Positions 45,560 through 53,926 of a stretch of 64,000 nt of DNA are shown piece by piece. The position numbers and the translations under genes were made by a program. Every line of letters starts with the position of its first letter. The stretch's first letter is position 1. The notes under the pieces were generated by a model. The model had not been told where the DNA came from and did not search any database. It was given only the letters and a program-made list of their open reading frames with translations. The stretch is from SG8-41 sp036555615. GTDB taxonomy: Bacteria; Pseudomonadota; Gammaproteobacteria; Burkholderiales; SG8-41. Location: the NCBI GenBank assembly GCA_036555615.1, contig DATBKZ010000059.1, forward strand, positions 62,001 through 126,000. The letters run 5' to 3'.

Positions 45560-46744
45560 ATGACCAACACGACCGCGGTGGCGGCCGGCCGGCCGCCAGT
45601 TTCCATCATCACGGGCTACCTCGGCAGCGGCAAGACGACGCTGCTCAACCGCCTGCTGCGCGATCCGGGCATGGCGCGGGCCGCGGTCATTATCAACGAG
45701 TTCGGGGAGGTTGCTCTCGATCACCTTCTCATCACCACTGCCGACGAAAACACCGTGCTGCTTGCCAACGGCTGCCTGTGCTGCACGATCCGCGGCGACC
45801 TAGTCGGCACGCTGGCCGGCCTTCTCGCGCGGCGCGGCGCGGACGGCGTCCCGGCGTTCGACCGTGTGCTGGTCGAGACCACCGGGTTGGCCGACCCCGT
45901 GCCCGTGCTGCGGACGCTCGCTTCGGATGAAACGGTCGCGCCGAGGGTGCGGCCCGGCGCGGTGATTACCATGGTGGACGCGGTGAACGGCGAGAGCGAG
46001 CTCGATCATTGCCCGGAGTCGGTCAAGCAGGCCGCCGTCGCCGACAGCCTGATCGTGAGCAAGACCGACATCGCGGAGCCGGCGGCGCTCCCCCGGCTGC
46101 GCACGCGCCTCGCTCGAATCAATCCCGGGGCGCAGGTGCTCGAAGCCGTACAGGGTGCAGTGGATCCCGGCTTGCTGTTCGGAGCCGCGCGCCTCGACCC
46201 GGCGGCGGAACGGGAGGCGGTCGATCGCTGGCTGAACGAGAGCGCGTACGCGAACGTGGAATCGGCGCCCGGCGCCGACCGTCACGGTGACGGCATACGC
46301 GCGTTCGCGGTGCGCCACGAGGAACCGGTCACCGGCGCGGGGCTCGCGGCGTGGCTCAACCTGATGGCGGCGCTCAAGGGCGCGAGCCTGCTGCGCGTGA
46401 AGGGCATCGTCAATGTCGCGGGAAGCCCGGTCGTCGTGCACGTGGTGCAGAGCGTCATTCACGAGCCGGTCGTGCTCGAATCATGGCCGTCGGCCGACCG
46501 CAGCACCCGCATCGTTTTCATCACGCGCGGCATGGCGCGCGAGGACGTCGAGTCGACGCTGCCGGCGCTGGGCCTGGACGCAAGCCGCCGCGCGCCTGGC
46601 GCCGCAATCGACCCCGCGGCCTATGCCCGTTTCGTTGCCGCGGCCGCCGGATTTCGTGCGGCGCGACTTAATGATCCCCTCCCCATAAGGAGGAGGGATA
46701 GGGTGGGGGTGGTTCAACCGGCGAAGGGAGCGGAGAAAACTTGA
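45560..46744 (+). CDS. COG0523/CobW-family GTPase (metal-chaperone type)
   Basis: P-loop GTPase of the CobW/YeiR/Zng family. P-loop GYLGSGKTTLLNRLL, then the metal-binding CxCC motif NGCLCCTIRGDL, Walker B VLVETTGLADP and the guanine-specificity SKTD are present. A CobW C-terminal domain follows (GIRAFAVRHEEP onward). Residues after about 370 are coded by a CCCCTCCCC/GGAGGAGGG hairpin repeat that looks intergenic in origin. The family delivers Zn, Co, Fe or other metals; the client is unknown. The stop overlaps the amidohydrolase start. Confidence 0.9.
   Translation: MTNTTAVAAGRPPVSIITGYLGSGKTTLLNRLLRDPGMARAAVIINEFGEVALDHLLITTADENTVLLANGCLCCTIRGDLVGTLAGLLARRGADGVPAFDRVLVETTGLADPVPVLRTLASDETVAPRVRPGAVITMVDAVNGESELDHCPESVKQAAVADSLIVSKTDIAEPAALPRLRTRLARINPGAQVLEAVQGAVDPGLLFGAARLDPAAEREAVDRWLNESAYANVESAPGADRHGDGIRAFAVRHEEPVTGAGLAAWLNLMAALKGASLLRVKGIVNVAGSPVVVHVVQSVIHEPVVLESWPSADRSTRIVFITRGMAREDVESTLPALGLDASRRAPGAAIDPAAYARFVAAAAGFRAARLNDPLPIRRRDRVGVVQPAKGAEKT
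46675..46698. repeat. GC-rich hairpin repeat read into the GTPase C-terminus
   Basis: The segment TCCCCTCCCC-ataa-GGAGGAGGGA, followed by TAGGGTGGGGGTGG, is an imperfect inverted repeat. It resembles a dispersed palindromic repeat commonly seen between genes in proteobacterial genomes. Here it lies inside the last 25 codons of the CobW-type gene. Its repeat nature is inferred from recall of similar sequences, not from copies seen elsewhere in this window. Confidence 0.55.
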
Positions 46745-48096
46745 AATCCCAGGAATTTCTTGAAACGAAGGTGAAGGGGCCGGTCCGGGCGATCAGCTGC
46801 GGAACCTTGATCGACGGCCGCGGTGGAAAACCGGTCAAGGACGCGGTGGTGCTGGTTCAAGGCAACCTCATCACCAAGGTCGGCGAGCGCGGCAAGGTGA
46901 AGCCCCCCCACGGCGCCGAGACGATCGATTGCTCGCGCTACACCGTGATGCCGGGGATGATGGATCTCCACATCCACACGGCGATGTACAACTGCATGAC
47001 CTTCCACAACCACCGCGTCGCCCAGTTCGAGACGATGCCGCACCTGCAGCAGATGTACGCGCTCTTCCACGCCCAGAACTGCTTCGACATGGGCTTCACC
47101 ACGCTGCGGGATCTCGGCATGAACGGGCCCTACGGTCTGCTGGTGAACGAGATGTGCGCGGTGCGCGACGCGATCAACGCCGGCATCGTCGAGGGCCCGC
47201 GCATGCTGATCGCGGGCTTCACCACGATGACCGGCTCGCACCTCGAGCTGATCCAGCCGCGGGCGATGTACCGGTGGGGATTCAACACCGCCGACGGCCC
47301 GTGGGAGCTGCGCAAGCTTGCGCGCAAGAACATGCTCGCGGGCTGCGACGTCATCAAGACCTGCGCGTCCGGCGGCGGCGGCACCGACAAGGAGGAGCCG
47401 GACATCCGCAACATGACGCAGGAGGAGATCGACGCCGTCGTCGACGAGGCGCACGCGCTGCACAAGCACGCGGCGGTGCACTGCTTCACGACCAGCGCGC
47501 AGCGCATGGCGCTGCGGGCCGGCGCCGATACCATCGAGCACATGGTGTTCCACGACGACGAGACCATCGAGCTCATCCGCAAGTCCGGCACCCCGGTCAC
47601 GCCGACGCTCGCGCACCGCACCGATCACGCCATCCAGCTGCGGCGGGAGCATGGCACGGCGGACTTCGTGCTGCGCAAGATGAAGTACCTGCAGCCATTC
47701 TGCTTCGAGACCTTCCAGAAGATGTACAAGGCCGGCGTCAAGATCGCCATGGGCACCGACATGGGCTTCGAGCCGGACATGGGCTCGAACGCATCGGAGC
47801 TCGAGATCTACGTCAAGCTCGGAATGAAGCCGATGGACGCGATTCTCACCGCGACCCGCAACGCGGCGCAGGCGTTGAAGCGCGAGAAGGATCTCGGCAC
47901 GATCGAGGCCGGCAAGCTCGCCGACGTCATCGCGGTGGATGGCGACCCGCTGAAGACCATCCGTTGCCTGCAGGACAAGAAGAACATCAAGATCGTGATG
48001 AAGGAAGGCAGGATCTACGCCGATCGCCGTCCGGGCAAGAGCAAGAACGTCGTCAACGTGAGCCCGGGGGATTGGAAGATCATCGACTACTTGTGA
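46741..48096 (+). CDS. amidohydrolase-family metal-dependent hydrolase
   Basis: TIM-barrel amidohydrolase of 451 residues. The N-terminal beta-sandwich contains CGTLIDGRGGKPVKDAVVLV; the metal motif HxH is in MMDLHIHTAMY; GFTTLRDLGMNGPYG and VIKTCASGGGGTDKEEPDIR follow; further ligands lie in AVHCFTTSAQR and EHMVFHD, and the last Asp is in AMGTDMGFEPD. It resembles imidazolonepropionase-like and prolidase-like members. The start is TTG 46741, preceded by GGAG, overlapping the GTPase stop. The position upstream of a TTT transporter suggests it acts on an imported compound. Substrate unknown. Confidence 0.85.
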   Translation: MKSQEFLETKVKGPVRAISCGTLIDGRGGKPVKDAVVLVQGNLITKVGERGKVKPPHGAETIDCSRYTVMPGMMDLHIHTAMYNCMTFHNHRVAQFETMPHLQQMYALFHAQNCFDMGFTTLRDLGMNGPYGLLVNEMCAVRDAINAGIVEGPRMLIAGFTTMTGSHLELIQPRAMYRWGFNTADGPWELRKLARKNMLAGCDVIKTCASGGGGTDKEEPDIRNMTQEEIDAVVDEAHALHKHAAVHCFTTSAQRMALRAGADTIEHMVFHDDETIELIRKSGTPVTPTLAHRTDHAIQLRREHGTADFVLRKMKYLQPFCFETFQKMYKAGVKIAMGTDMGFEPDMGSNASELEIYVKLGMKPMDAILTATRNAAQALKREKDLGTIEAGKLADVIAVDGDPLKTIRCLQDKKNIKIVMKEGRIYADRRPGKSKNVVNVSPGDWKIIDYL

Positions 48097-48119
48097 TGAA
48101 TGACGGGAAGGGGGCAGCA

Positions 48120-48587
48120 ATGAAGGCAAAGAAGCGGGTGAAGCAGGCGAAGACCAAGTCCGCCGGCGCGGTGAAAGCCGGCAGCGGTCGCTACCAGTTC
48201 GCGCTGGCGGGGCTGAAGGACGTGCCGGCCGGCATCGGCTATTCGACCTCGCACGGCGGCGTGGTCGAGGGCGAGCGCATGCTGGTGGGCTACATTCACA
48301 AGGAGCGGGGCACCGGCTCGCGTATGCACACGCACAAGAACGAGCAGTTCAACTACGTCGTGCGCGGGACCCTGGTCGGCTCGGTCAATGGCAAGAAGGT
48401 GGTGGCGCCCGCCGGCACCCTTGTCTACATTCCCGCCAACGCGCCCCATACGCTGGTGGCCTCCCCCGATGACGAGGACGTCATCTTCATCGCCATCAAG
48501 GATCTTTCGCAGGGTATCATCGGCAAAGCGGTCGACGGCACCATGAGCGGGCCGCACTACGAGACGGGATTCGGTCCCGACTCGTAG
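48120..48587 (+). CDS. cupin-domain protein
   Basis: A 155-residue single cupin barrel with a basic N-terminal tail. Cupin motif 1 is visible as GTGSRMHTHKNEQFNYVVRG (His, His, Glu ligands) and motif 2 as YIPANAPHTLVASP. I place the start at ATG 48120, preceded by AAGGGGG; an upstream ATG at 48096 overlaps the amidohydrolase stop and would add eight residues. Cupins next to hydrolases and TTT transporters often act in catabolism of small organic acids or aromatics. No substrate can be assigned. Confidence 0.85.
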   Translation: MKAKKRVKQAKTKSAGAVKAGSGRYQFALAGLKDVPAGIGYSTSHGGVVEGERMLVGYIHKERGTGSRMHTHKNEQFNYVVRGTLVGSVNGKKVVAPAGTLVYIPANAPHTLVASPDDEDVIFIAIKDLSQGIIGKAVDGTMSGPHYETGFGPDS

Positions 48588-48613
48588 CCAATTCTTGCTG
48601 AGGGGGAGCCGGC

Positions 48614-49066
48614 GTGAAACCCGATTTGCGCAACAACCGGGACTTCATCGCCGGGCTGCTGTTCGCCGTCATCGGTGCCCTGGCGGTCGCCCTCGCCCAC
48701 GACTATCCGATGGGCACTACCATGCGCATGGGGCCCGGCTACTTCCCCACGGCTCTCGGCGCCATCCTGTTCCTGTTCGGGCTCTACGTGCTCGCGCGCG
48801 GCATCCGCTCGGCGGAGAGGGTGAAGGGAACATGGGGCGCGCGGGCGCTCGCGTTGACTGCGCTCTCGATCCTGCTGTTCGGTTTCCTGCTGGACCGCGC
48901 GGGCATGGTTCCGGCGATCGTCGTGACGACGCTGGTCGCGGCCGCCGCCGGCCGCGAGTTCCGGCTGAAAGAGGTGCTCCTTCTTGCCGTCGTGCTCTCC
49001 GTGTTCTCGGCCGCCGTCTTCAGCTACGGTCTGAAGCTTCCCTATCCGCTGGTGGGCGGGTACTGA
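48614..49066 (+). CDS. tctB: tripartite tricarboxylate transporter small membrane subunit
   Basis: Small four-helix membrane component of a TTT-family transporter. The 150-residue product begins with GTG 48614 (KPDLRNNRDFIAGLLFAVIG) and shows the conserved MRMGPGYFPTALGAILFLFG segment after the first helix, typical of TctB. It overlaps tctA by one base (TGATG) and is followed by the binding protein, so the B-A-C order is complete. Confidence 0.92.
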   Translation: MKPDLRNNRDFIAGLLFAVIGALAVALAHDYPMGTTMRMGPGYFPTALGAILFLFGLYVLARGIRSAERVKGTWGARALALTALSILLFGFLLDRAGMVPAIVVTTLVAAAAGREFRLKEVLLLAVVLSVFSAAVFSYGLKLPYPLVGGY

Positions 49067-50556
49067 TGGAATTGTTCACCAACCTCGCGTACGGCTTCGG
49101 CGTCGCGTTCTCGCTGCAGAACCTGGCGTACTGCTTCGCGGGGGTCGCGCTCGGCACCCTGATCGGGGTCCTCCCGGGCGTGGGACCGCTCGTGACGATC
49201 GCGATGCTGTTCCCGATCACCTTCCACCTGCCGGCCGTGCCCGCGATCATCATGCTTGCGGGAATCTTCTACGGCGCGCAGTACGGGGGCTCGACCACCT
49301 CGATCCTCGTCAACCTGCCCGGCGAGACCGCCTCGGCGGTGACCTGCATCGACGGCTACCAGATGGCGCGGCAGGGGCGCGCCGGCCCGGCGCTGGCGAC
49401 CGCGGCGCTCGCCTCGTTCTTCGCCGGCTGCGTCGGCACCCTGCTGATCGCGCTGGCGGGCCCGACCATCGGGGAGTGGGCGCTCAAGTTCGGAGCCGCC
49501 GAGTACTCCTCGCTCATGCTGATGGCGTTGGTGGCTTCGGCCGTGATGACCCAGGGCGACGCCGTGAAGGGGCTCGCGATGGTCGTCCTCGGCCTGATCA
49601 TCGGCGTCATCGGCATCGACGTCAATTCGGGCATGGCGCGCTACTCGTTCGGCGTTCCCGAGCTGATCGACGGGATCGGCTTCACGGTGGTCGCCGTGGG
49701 GCTGTTTGCGGTGGCGGAAATCGTGGCGAACCTCGAGAGCCGTGAGCCGCGCGAAGTCTATACGGGCAAGGTGACCGGCCTGATGCCCACCGCGCGCGAC
49801 CTTCGGGACGCGGCCTGGCCAGCCGCGCGCGGCACGGTCGTGGGTGCGGGCTTCGGCGTGCTGCCGGGCACCGGGCCCGCGCTCTCCTCGTTCGCGACCT
49901 ACATGCTGGAGAAGAAGCTCGCGCGCGACCCGTCGCGATTCGGACGCGGCGCGATCGAAGGGGTCGCGGCCCCCGAGGCGGCCAACAACGCCGCCGCGCA
50001 GACGGCGTTCATCCCGATGCTGACTCTGGGCATTCCCGCGAGCGCGACCATGGCGTTGATGCTGGGGGCGCTGACGCTGCAGGGCATCGCGGCCGGCCCG
50101 CAGGTGATGGTGGACAAGCCCGACCTCTTCTGGGGCCTCATCGCGAGCATGTGGATTGGCAATTTCCTGCTCGTGGTCCTCAATCTCCCGCTGGTGGGGC
50201 TGTGGGTGAAGCTCCTCACGGTGCCGTACCGGTGGCTGTTTCCGTCCATCATCGTGTTCTGCTGTATCGGCAACTACAGCGTCAACAACAATCCGTTCGA
50301 CGTCTACCTGTGCGCGGCAATCGGCGTGCTCGGCTACCTGCTCGTCAAGCTCGAATGCGAGCCGGCGCCGCTGCTCCTGGGCTACGTGCTGGGACCGCTG
50401 CTGGAGGAGAACCTGCGCCGCGCGCTGCTGCTCTCGCGCGGAGACCCGACGGTATTCCTCACCCGGCCGATCAGCCTGGCGTTCATGATCGCCACCGTGC
50501 TAATTTTCATTATCATGGTCGTCCCGACCGTGCGCGCCCCGCGCCGGCCGGCATAA
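49066..50556 (+). CDS. tctA: tripartite tricarboxylate transporter large membrane subunit
   Basis: Large permease subunit, 496 residues with about eleven or twelve hydrophobic helices. Family signatures include GVLPGVGPLVTIAMLFPITF, YGGSTTSILVNLPGE, FGVLPGTGPALSSFATYMLE and TLGIPASATMALMLGALTL. The start is ATG 49066, coupled to the tctB stop; the frame is open upstream without meaning. TctA members import citrate or other carboxylates with the partner binding protein. Confidence 0.95.
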   Translation: MELFTNLAYGFGVAFSLQNLAYCFAGVALGTLIGVLPGVGPLVTIAMLFPITFHLPAVPAIIMLAGIFYGAQYGGSTTSILVNLPGETASAVTCIDGYQMARQGRAGPALATAALASFFAGCVGTLLIALAGPTIGEWALKFGAAEYSSLMLMALVASAVMTQGDAVKGLAMVVLGLIIGVIGIDVNSGMARYSFGVPELIDGIGFTVVAVGLFAVAEIVANLESREPREVYTGKVTGLMPTARDLRDAAWPAARGTVVGAGFGVLPGTGPALSSFATYMLEKKLARDPSRFGRGAIEGVAAPEAANNAAAQTAFIPMLTLGIPASATMALMLGALTLQGIAAGPQVMVDKPDLFWGLIASMWIGNFLLVVLNLPLVGLWVKLLTVPYRWLFPSIIVFCCIGNYSVNNNPFDVYLCAAIGVLGYLLVKLECEPAPLLLGYVLGPLLEENLRRALLLSRGDPTVFLTRPISLAFMIATVLIFIIMVVPTVRAPRRPA

Positions 50557-50574
50557 CAGAGAGGAGGCGAACGC

Positions 50575-51546
50575 ATGCGACCACCATTCATCTGCCGTGT
50601 GCTGGCACTCATGCTTTCCGCCTGCGCCGCGTCTTCCGCGCTGGCGCAGGCGCCCTACCCCGCGAAGCCGATCCGCTTCATCGTCGGCTTTCCACCCGGC
50701 GGCACCAACGACATCGTGGCGCGCGTGCTGGCACCCAAGGTATCGGAGTATCTGGGCCAGCAATTGGTGGTCGAGAACCGCGGCGGCGCCAATACGGCGA
50801 TCGCTTCGGAGATGTTCGTGCGCACCCCGCCGGACGGCTACACCATCATGCTGAACGCGCCCGGCTACGCCACCAACCCCTCGCTGCTCAAGCTCAACTT
50901 CGACTCGATCCGGGACTTCGCCTTCATCACGCTGGCGGCGGAATCCCAGAACCTGCTGGTGGTGCACCCGTCGTTCCCGCCGCGGAGCGTCAAGGAGCTG
51001 ATTGCGTTTTCGAAAAAGCACCCGGGCGACATCAACTACGGTTCCTCCGGAATCGGCACCACCGTGCACCTCTCCGCGGAGCTATTTCAGTACATGACAG
51101 GCACCAAGTGGGTTCATGTTGCCTACAAGGGAGGCGGTCCGGGGTTGGTCGCGCTGCTCTCGGGGGAGGTGTCGCTTTATTTCGGCAACGTCCCGACCGT
51201 GATCCGCCAGGCGCGCGCGGGAAAGTTGCGCGCGATCGCGACGACGGGCGCGAAGCGCACCCCGGCGGCCCCCGACATTCCGACCGTCGCCGAGGCCGGC
51301 GTGCCCGGCTACGAGGTTTCCACCTTCTACGGCGTGTCGGCTCCGGCCAAGACGCCGCGCCCGATCGTGGACCGGCTCCATGCCGAATTCGTGCGCGCGT
51401 TGAACGCGCCGGACATCCGAGAACGGCTGCAGGGTCTCGGCGCCGACCCCGTCGGCAACACGCCCGAGCAGTACACCGCCTTCATGCAGAACGAAATCGC
51501 GAAGTGGGCCAAGGTAATCAAGGCCGCGGGCATCAAGGGCGAGTGA
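50575..51546 (+). CDS. Bug-family periplasmic solute-binding protein (TctC-like)
   Basis: Extracytoplasmic receptor of the TTT system. A signal peptide spans residues 1-24 (ending SSALAQA). Family landmarks are YPAKPIRFIVGFPPGGTNDI, VVENRGGANTAIASE, GSSGIGTTVHLSAELF, HVAYKGGGPGLVALLSGEV and PTVAEAGVPGYE. The carboxylate-binding FPPGGTND loop is intact. Length 323. It lies 18 bases after tctA. Confidence 0.95.
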   Translation: MRPPFICRVLALMLSACAASSALAQAPYPAKPIRFIVGFPPGGTNDIVARVLAPKVSEYLGQQLVVENRGGANTAIASEMFVRTPPDGYTIMLNAPGYATNPSLLKLNFDSIRDFAFITLAAESQNLLVVHPSFPPRSVKELIAFSKKHPGDINYGSSGIGTTVHLSAELFQYMTGTKWVHVAYKGGGPGLVALLSGEVSLYFGNVPTVIRQARAGKLRAIATTGAKRTPAAPDIPTVAEAGVPGYEVSTFYGVSAPAKTPRPIVDRLHAEFVRALNAPDIRERLQGLGADPVGNTPEQYTAFMQNEIAKWAKVIKAAGIKGE

Positions 51547-51565
51547 CCCGCCAGAGGGATGAGGG

Positions 51566-53119
51566 GTGACGAGTCGAGGCATGGTGTCGGCTAGCGATGT
51601 AATCAGGCAGCTCGAGGAGAAGAACGCCGAAGCCCTGGCGATGGGCGGCGCGGAGAAGCTCGCCGGGCGCAGGAAGCAGGGCGTGCTCAATGCCCGCGAG
51701 CGCATCGACCGTCTGGTCGACCCTGGCAGCTTCGCCGAATCCGGGCGCCACGCCCGCGCGCTCCGCCCGGAGGTCCGGCACAAGACGCCGGCCGACGGCA
51801 AGGTGGCGGGTTTCGCCCGCATCGACGGGCGCGAGGTGGCGCTCGTCTCGAACGACTTCACCGTGCTCGGCGCATCGAGCAGCGTGGTCAACATGAAGAA
51901 GATCCGGCACGTGAAGCAGGCTGCGTCCCGCTTCGGCATGCCGCTCGTCTTCCTGGGCGAGTCCTCGGGCGCGCGCATGCCCGACCGCATGGGCGCCTCC
52001 GGCCGCGCCATCCTTGCCCAGGACCCGACCGAATACCAGCGCCTGCGCGAGTCGCCCTGGGTGTCCGCCCTTCTCGGCCAGTGCTACGGCTCCTCGACCT
52101 GGTATGCCGCAATGTCGGACTTCGTCGTGATGCGCAAGGGCTCGGTCATGGCAATCGCGAGTCCCGGCGTCACCTCGATCGCGATCGGGAAGCCGATCGA
52201 TCCCGAGGAGCTGGGCGGCTGGAAGCTTCTCACCGGCGTCTCGGGCCTTGCGGACATGGCGGTGGACACGGATGAGCAGGCGCTTGACGCCGTGAAGCGG
52301 TTTCTCTCCTATATGCCGGCGCACAGCGTGGAGCCGCCGCCCGAATGCCCGGTGCCGGCCGGATCGGGCGATGCGTGCCGCAAGATGCTCGAGATCGTCC
52401 CGGAGGCGCGCAACAAGGTCTACGACGTGCGCAAGGTGATCGCCGCGGTCGCGGACACGGGCTCGAGCTTCGAGCTGAAGGAGCGCTACGGCAGATCGGT
52501 CGCCACGGTGCTCGCGCGCCTCGACGGCAAAACCGTCGGCTTCCTCGCCAACAACCCCCTCTACAAGGGCGGCGCGCTTGATGCCGACGCCTGCCAGAAG
52601 GCCACCAGCTTCATGGTGCTGTGCGACTCGTTCAATATCCCCATCGTGTTCCTCGTGGATGTGCCGGGGTTCCTCATCGGGGTGGAGGGAGAGATCCGCG
52701 GCATGCCGGGCAAGGTCATCAACTGGATGAACGCGCTCTCGCTCGTGACCGTGCCGCGGGTGACAGTGATCCTGAGGAAGAGCTACGGCCAGGCCTATAT
52801 CAACATGGGCGGCGGCAGGAACACCGACGAGCTGGCGTGCTGGCCGTCCGCGGACCTGGGCTTCATGGACACGCGCGCCTCGGTGAACGTGCTCTATGGC
52901 GTGAAGGAGCAGGACGACCCGGAGCGCTTCAGGCAGCTCGCCGCTGAGGTCGAGCGCGACACCGCGCCGTGGGAGCTGGCGCGGCTCTACGAGGCGCAGC
53001 ACGTGATCGATCCGCGCGACACGCGGGACTTCCTGATCCGCATGCTGGACGTGCATCGGAAGCGGATGAAGAACGGCGTGGGCGAGCACCGGCTCGCGAA
53101 CTGGCCCACCAGCTACTGA
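51566..53119 (+). CDS. acyl-CoA carboxylase carboxyltransferase subunit (first copy)
   Basis: Carboxyltransferase of the propionyl/methylcrotonyl-CoA carboxylase-beta type, moving CO2 from carboxybiotin to an acyl-CoA. Landmarks are GVLNARERIDRLVDPGSFAE, FLGESSGARMPDR, SPGVTSIAIGKPIDPEELGG, the CoA/biotin-site NNPLYKGGALDADACQKATS, and VPRVTVILRKSYGQAYINMGG. The product is 517 residues from GTG 51566; ATG 51581 (MVSASDVIRQLEEKN) is an equally good start. No biotin carboxylase gene adjoins it; the nearest biotin-carrier and carboxylase genes are 5-10 kb downstream. Substrate undetermined. Confidence 0.9.
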   Translation: MTSRGMVSASDVIRQLEEKNAEALAMGGAEKLAGRRKQGVLNARERIDRLVDPGSFAESGRHARALRPEVRHKTPADGKVAGFARIDGREVALVSNDFTVLGASSSVVNMKKIRHVKQAASRFGMPLVFLGESSGARMPDRMGASGRAILAQDPTEYQRLRESPWVSALLGQCYGSSTWYAAMSDFVVMRKGSVMAIASPGVTSIAIGKPIDPEELGGWKLLTGVSGLADMAVDTDEQALDAVKRFLSYMPAHSVEPPPECPVPAGSGDACRKMLEIVPEARNKVYDVRKVIAAVADTGSSFELKERYGRSVATVLARLDGKTVGFLANNPLYKGGALDADACQKATSFMVLCDSFNIPIVFLVDVPGFLIGVEGEIRGMPGKVINWMNALSLVTVPRVTVILRKSYGQAYINMGGGRNTDELACWPSADLGFMDTRASVNVLYGVKEQDDPERFRQLAAEVERDTAPWELARLYEAQHVIDPRDTRDFLIRMLDVHRKRMKNGVGEHRLANWPTSY

Positions 53120-53150
53120 GCAACGAGAAACGAGAAACGGAGACGAAGAC

Positions 53151-53531
53151 ATGCTGACCCAAGCACCTGTTACGACGATGCTTCCCGTGAAGGATCTGAA
53201 CCGCGCGCGGGAGTTCTACGAGAAGAAGCTGGGATTGAAGCCCCTGGGCGCGAAGCAGGACGGGAAATTCCTGTTCGCAGGCGGAGACGGTGGAACCATC
53301 GCGCTCTTCCCCAAGCCCGAGGGCACCAAGGCGGAGCACACGGCGGTGAGCTTCCTCGTGAAGAACATCGCCAGGGAAATCCAGGAGCTGAAGGCGAAGG
53401 GCGTCGTGTTCGAGGACTATGACTTTCCCGGCCTGAAGACAGAAAACCACGTCTGCGTGCTGGGCTCCGAGAAGGCGGCGTGGTTCAAGGACACGGAAGG
53501 CAACTACCTCTGCCTCCACGAGGACATTTGA
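53151..53531 (+). CDS. VOC-superfamily protein (glyoxalase/dioxygenase fold)
   Basis: A 126-residue single-module vicinal-oxygen-chelate protein. The opening segment VTTMLPVKDLNRAREFYEKK is the usual VOC start. The fold is completed by EHTAVSFLVKNIAREIQELK and the final ending EGNYLCLHEDI. The substrate cannot be inferred. Its stop overlaps the TTG start of the next gene. Confidence 0.85.
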   Translation: MLTQAPVTTMLPVKDLNRAREFYEKKLGLKPLGAKQDGKFLFAGGDGGTIALFPKPEGTKAEHTAVSFLVKNIAREIQELKAKGVVFEDYDFPGLKTENHVCVLGSEKAAWFKDTEGNYLCLHEDI

Positions 53532-53926
53532 AGCAGGACGGGCAGCTCATCACGCATGCCGGCGGTTGTCACTGCGGGCGCGTCCGGTTCGAGGTGATCG
53601 CGCCGTCGCAGCTGCAAGTCTCCGAGTGCAACTGCTCGATCTGCTCCAAGGCGGGCTACCTGCATCTCGTCGTGCCCGCCGACCGCTTCAAGCTGCTCTC
53701 GGGGGCGGACGTGCTGACGACCTACACGTTCAATACCGGCACCGCGAAGCATCTCTTCTGCTCGGTGTGCGGCGTGAAATCGTTCTATGTCCCGCGCTCG
53801 CACCCGGACGGATTCAGCGTCAACGCGCGCTGCCTCGACCCCGGCACCGTTACCGGGATGAGCATCCGGCAAACCGACGGGCGCAACTGGGAGAAGCAGT
53901 ATCCGAAGGGCCGGGGGGAATACTAG
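53528..53926 (+). CDS. GFA-like zinc-binding protein
   Basis: Glutathione-dependent formaldehyde-activating enzyme/centromere-protein-V family. Zinc-binding cysteines are in GGCHCGRVRF, CNCSICSKAG and FCSVCG. The start is TTG 53528 (KQDGQLITHAGGCHC), overlapping the VOC stop; the product is 132 residues. The stop TAG shares the palindrome CTAG (53923-53926) with the stop of the convergent gene, so the two coding sequences overlap by four bases at their ends. Confidence 0.85.
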   Translation: MKQDGQLITHAGGCHCGRVRFEVIAPSQLQVSECNCSICSKAGYLHLVVPADRFKLLSGADVLTTYTFNTGTAKHLFCSVCGVKSFYVPRSHPDGFSVNARCLDPGTVTGMSIRQTDGRNWEKQYPKGRGEY

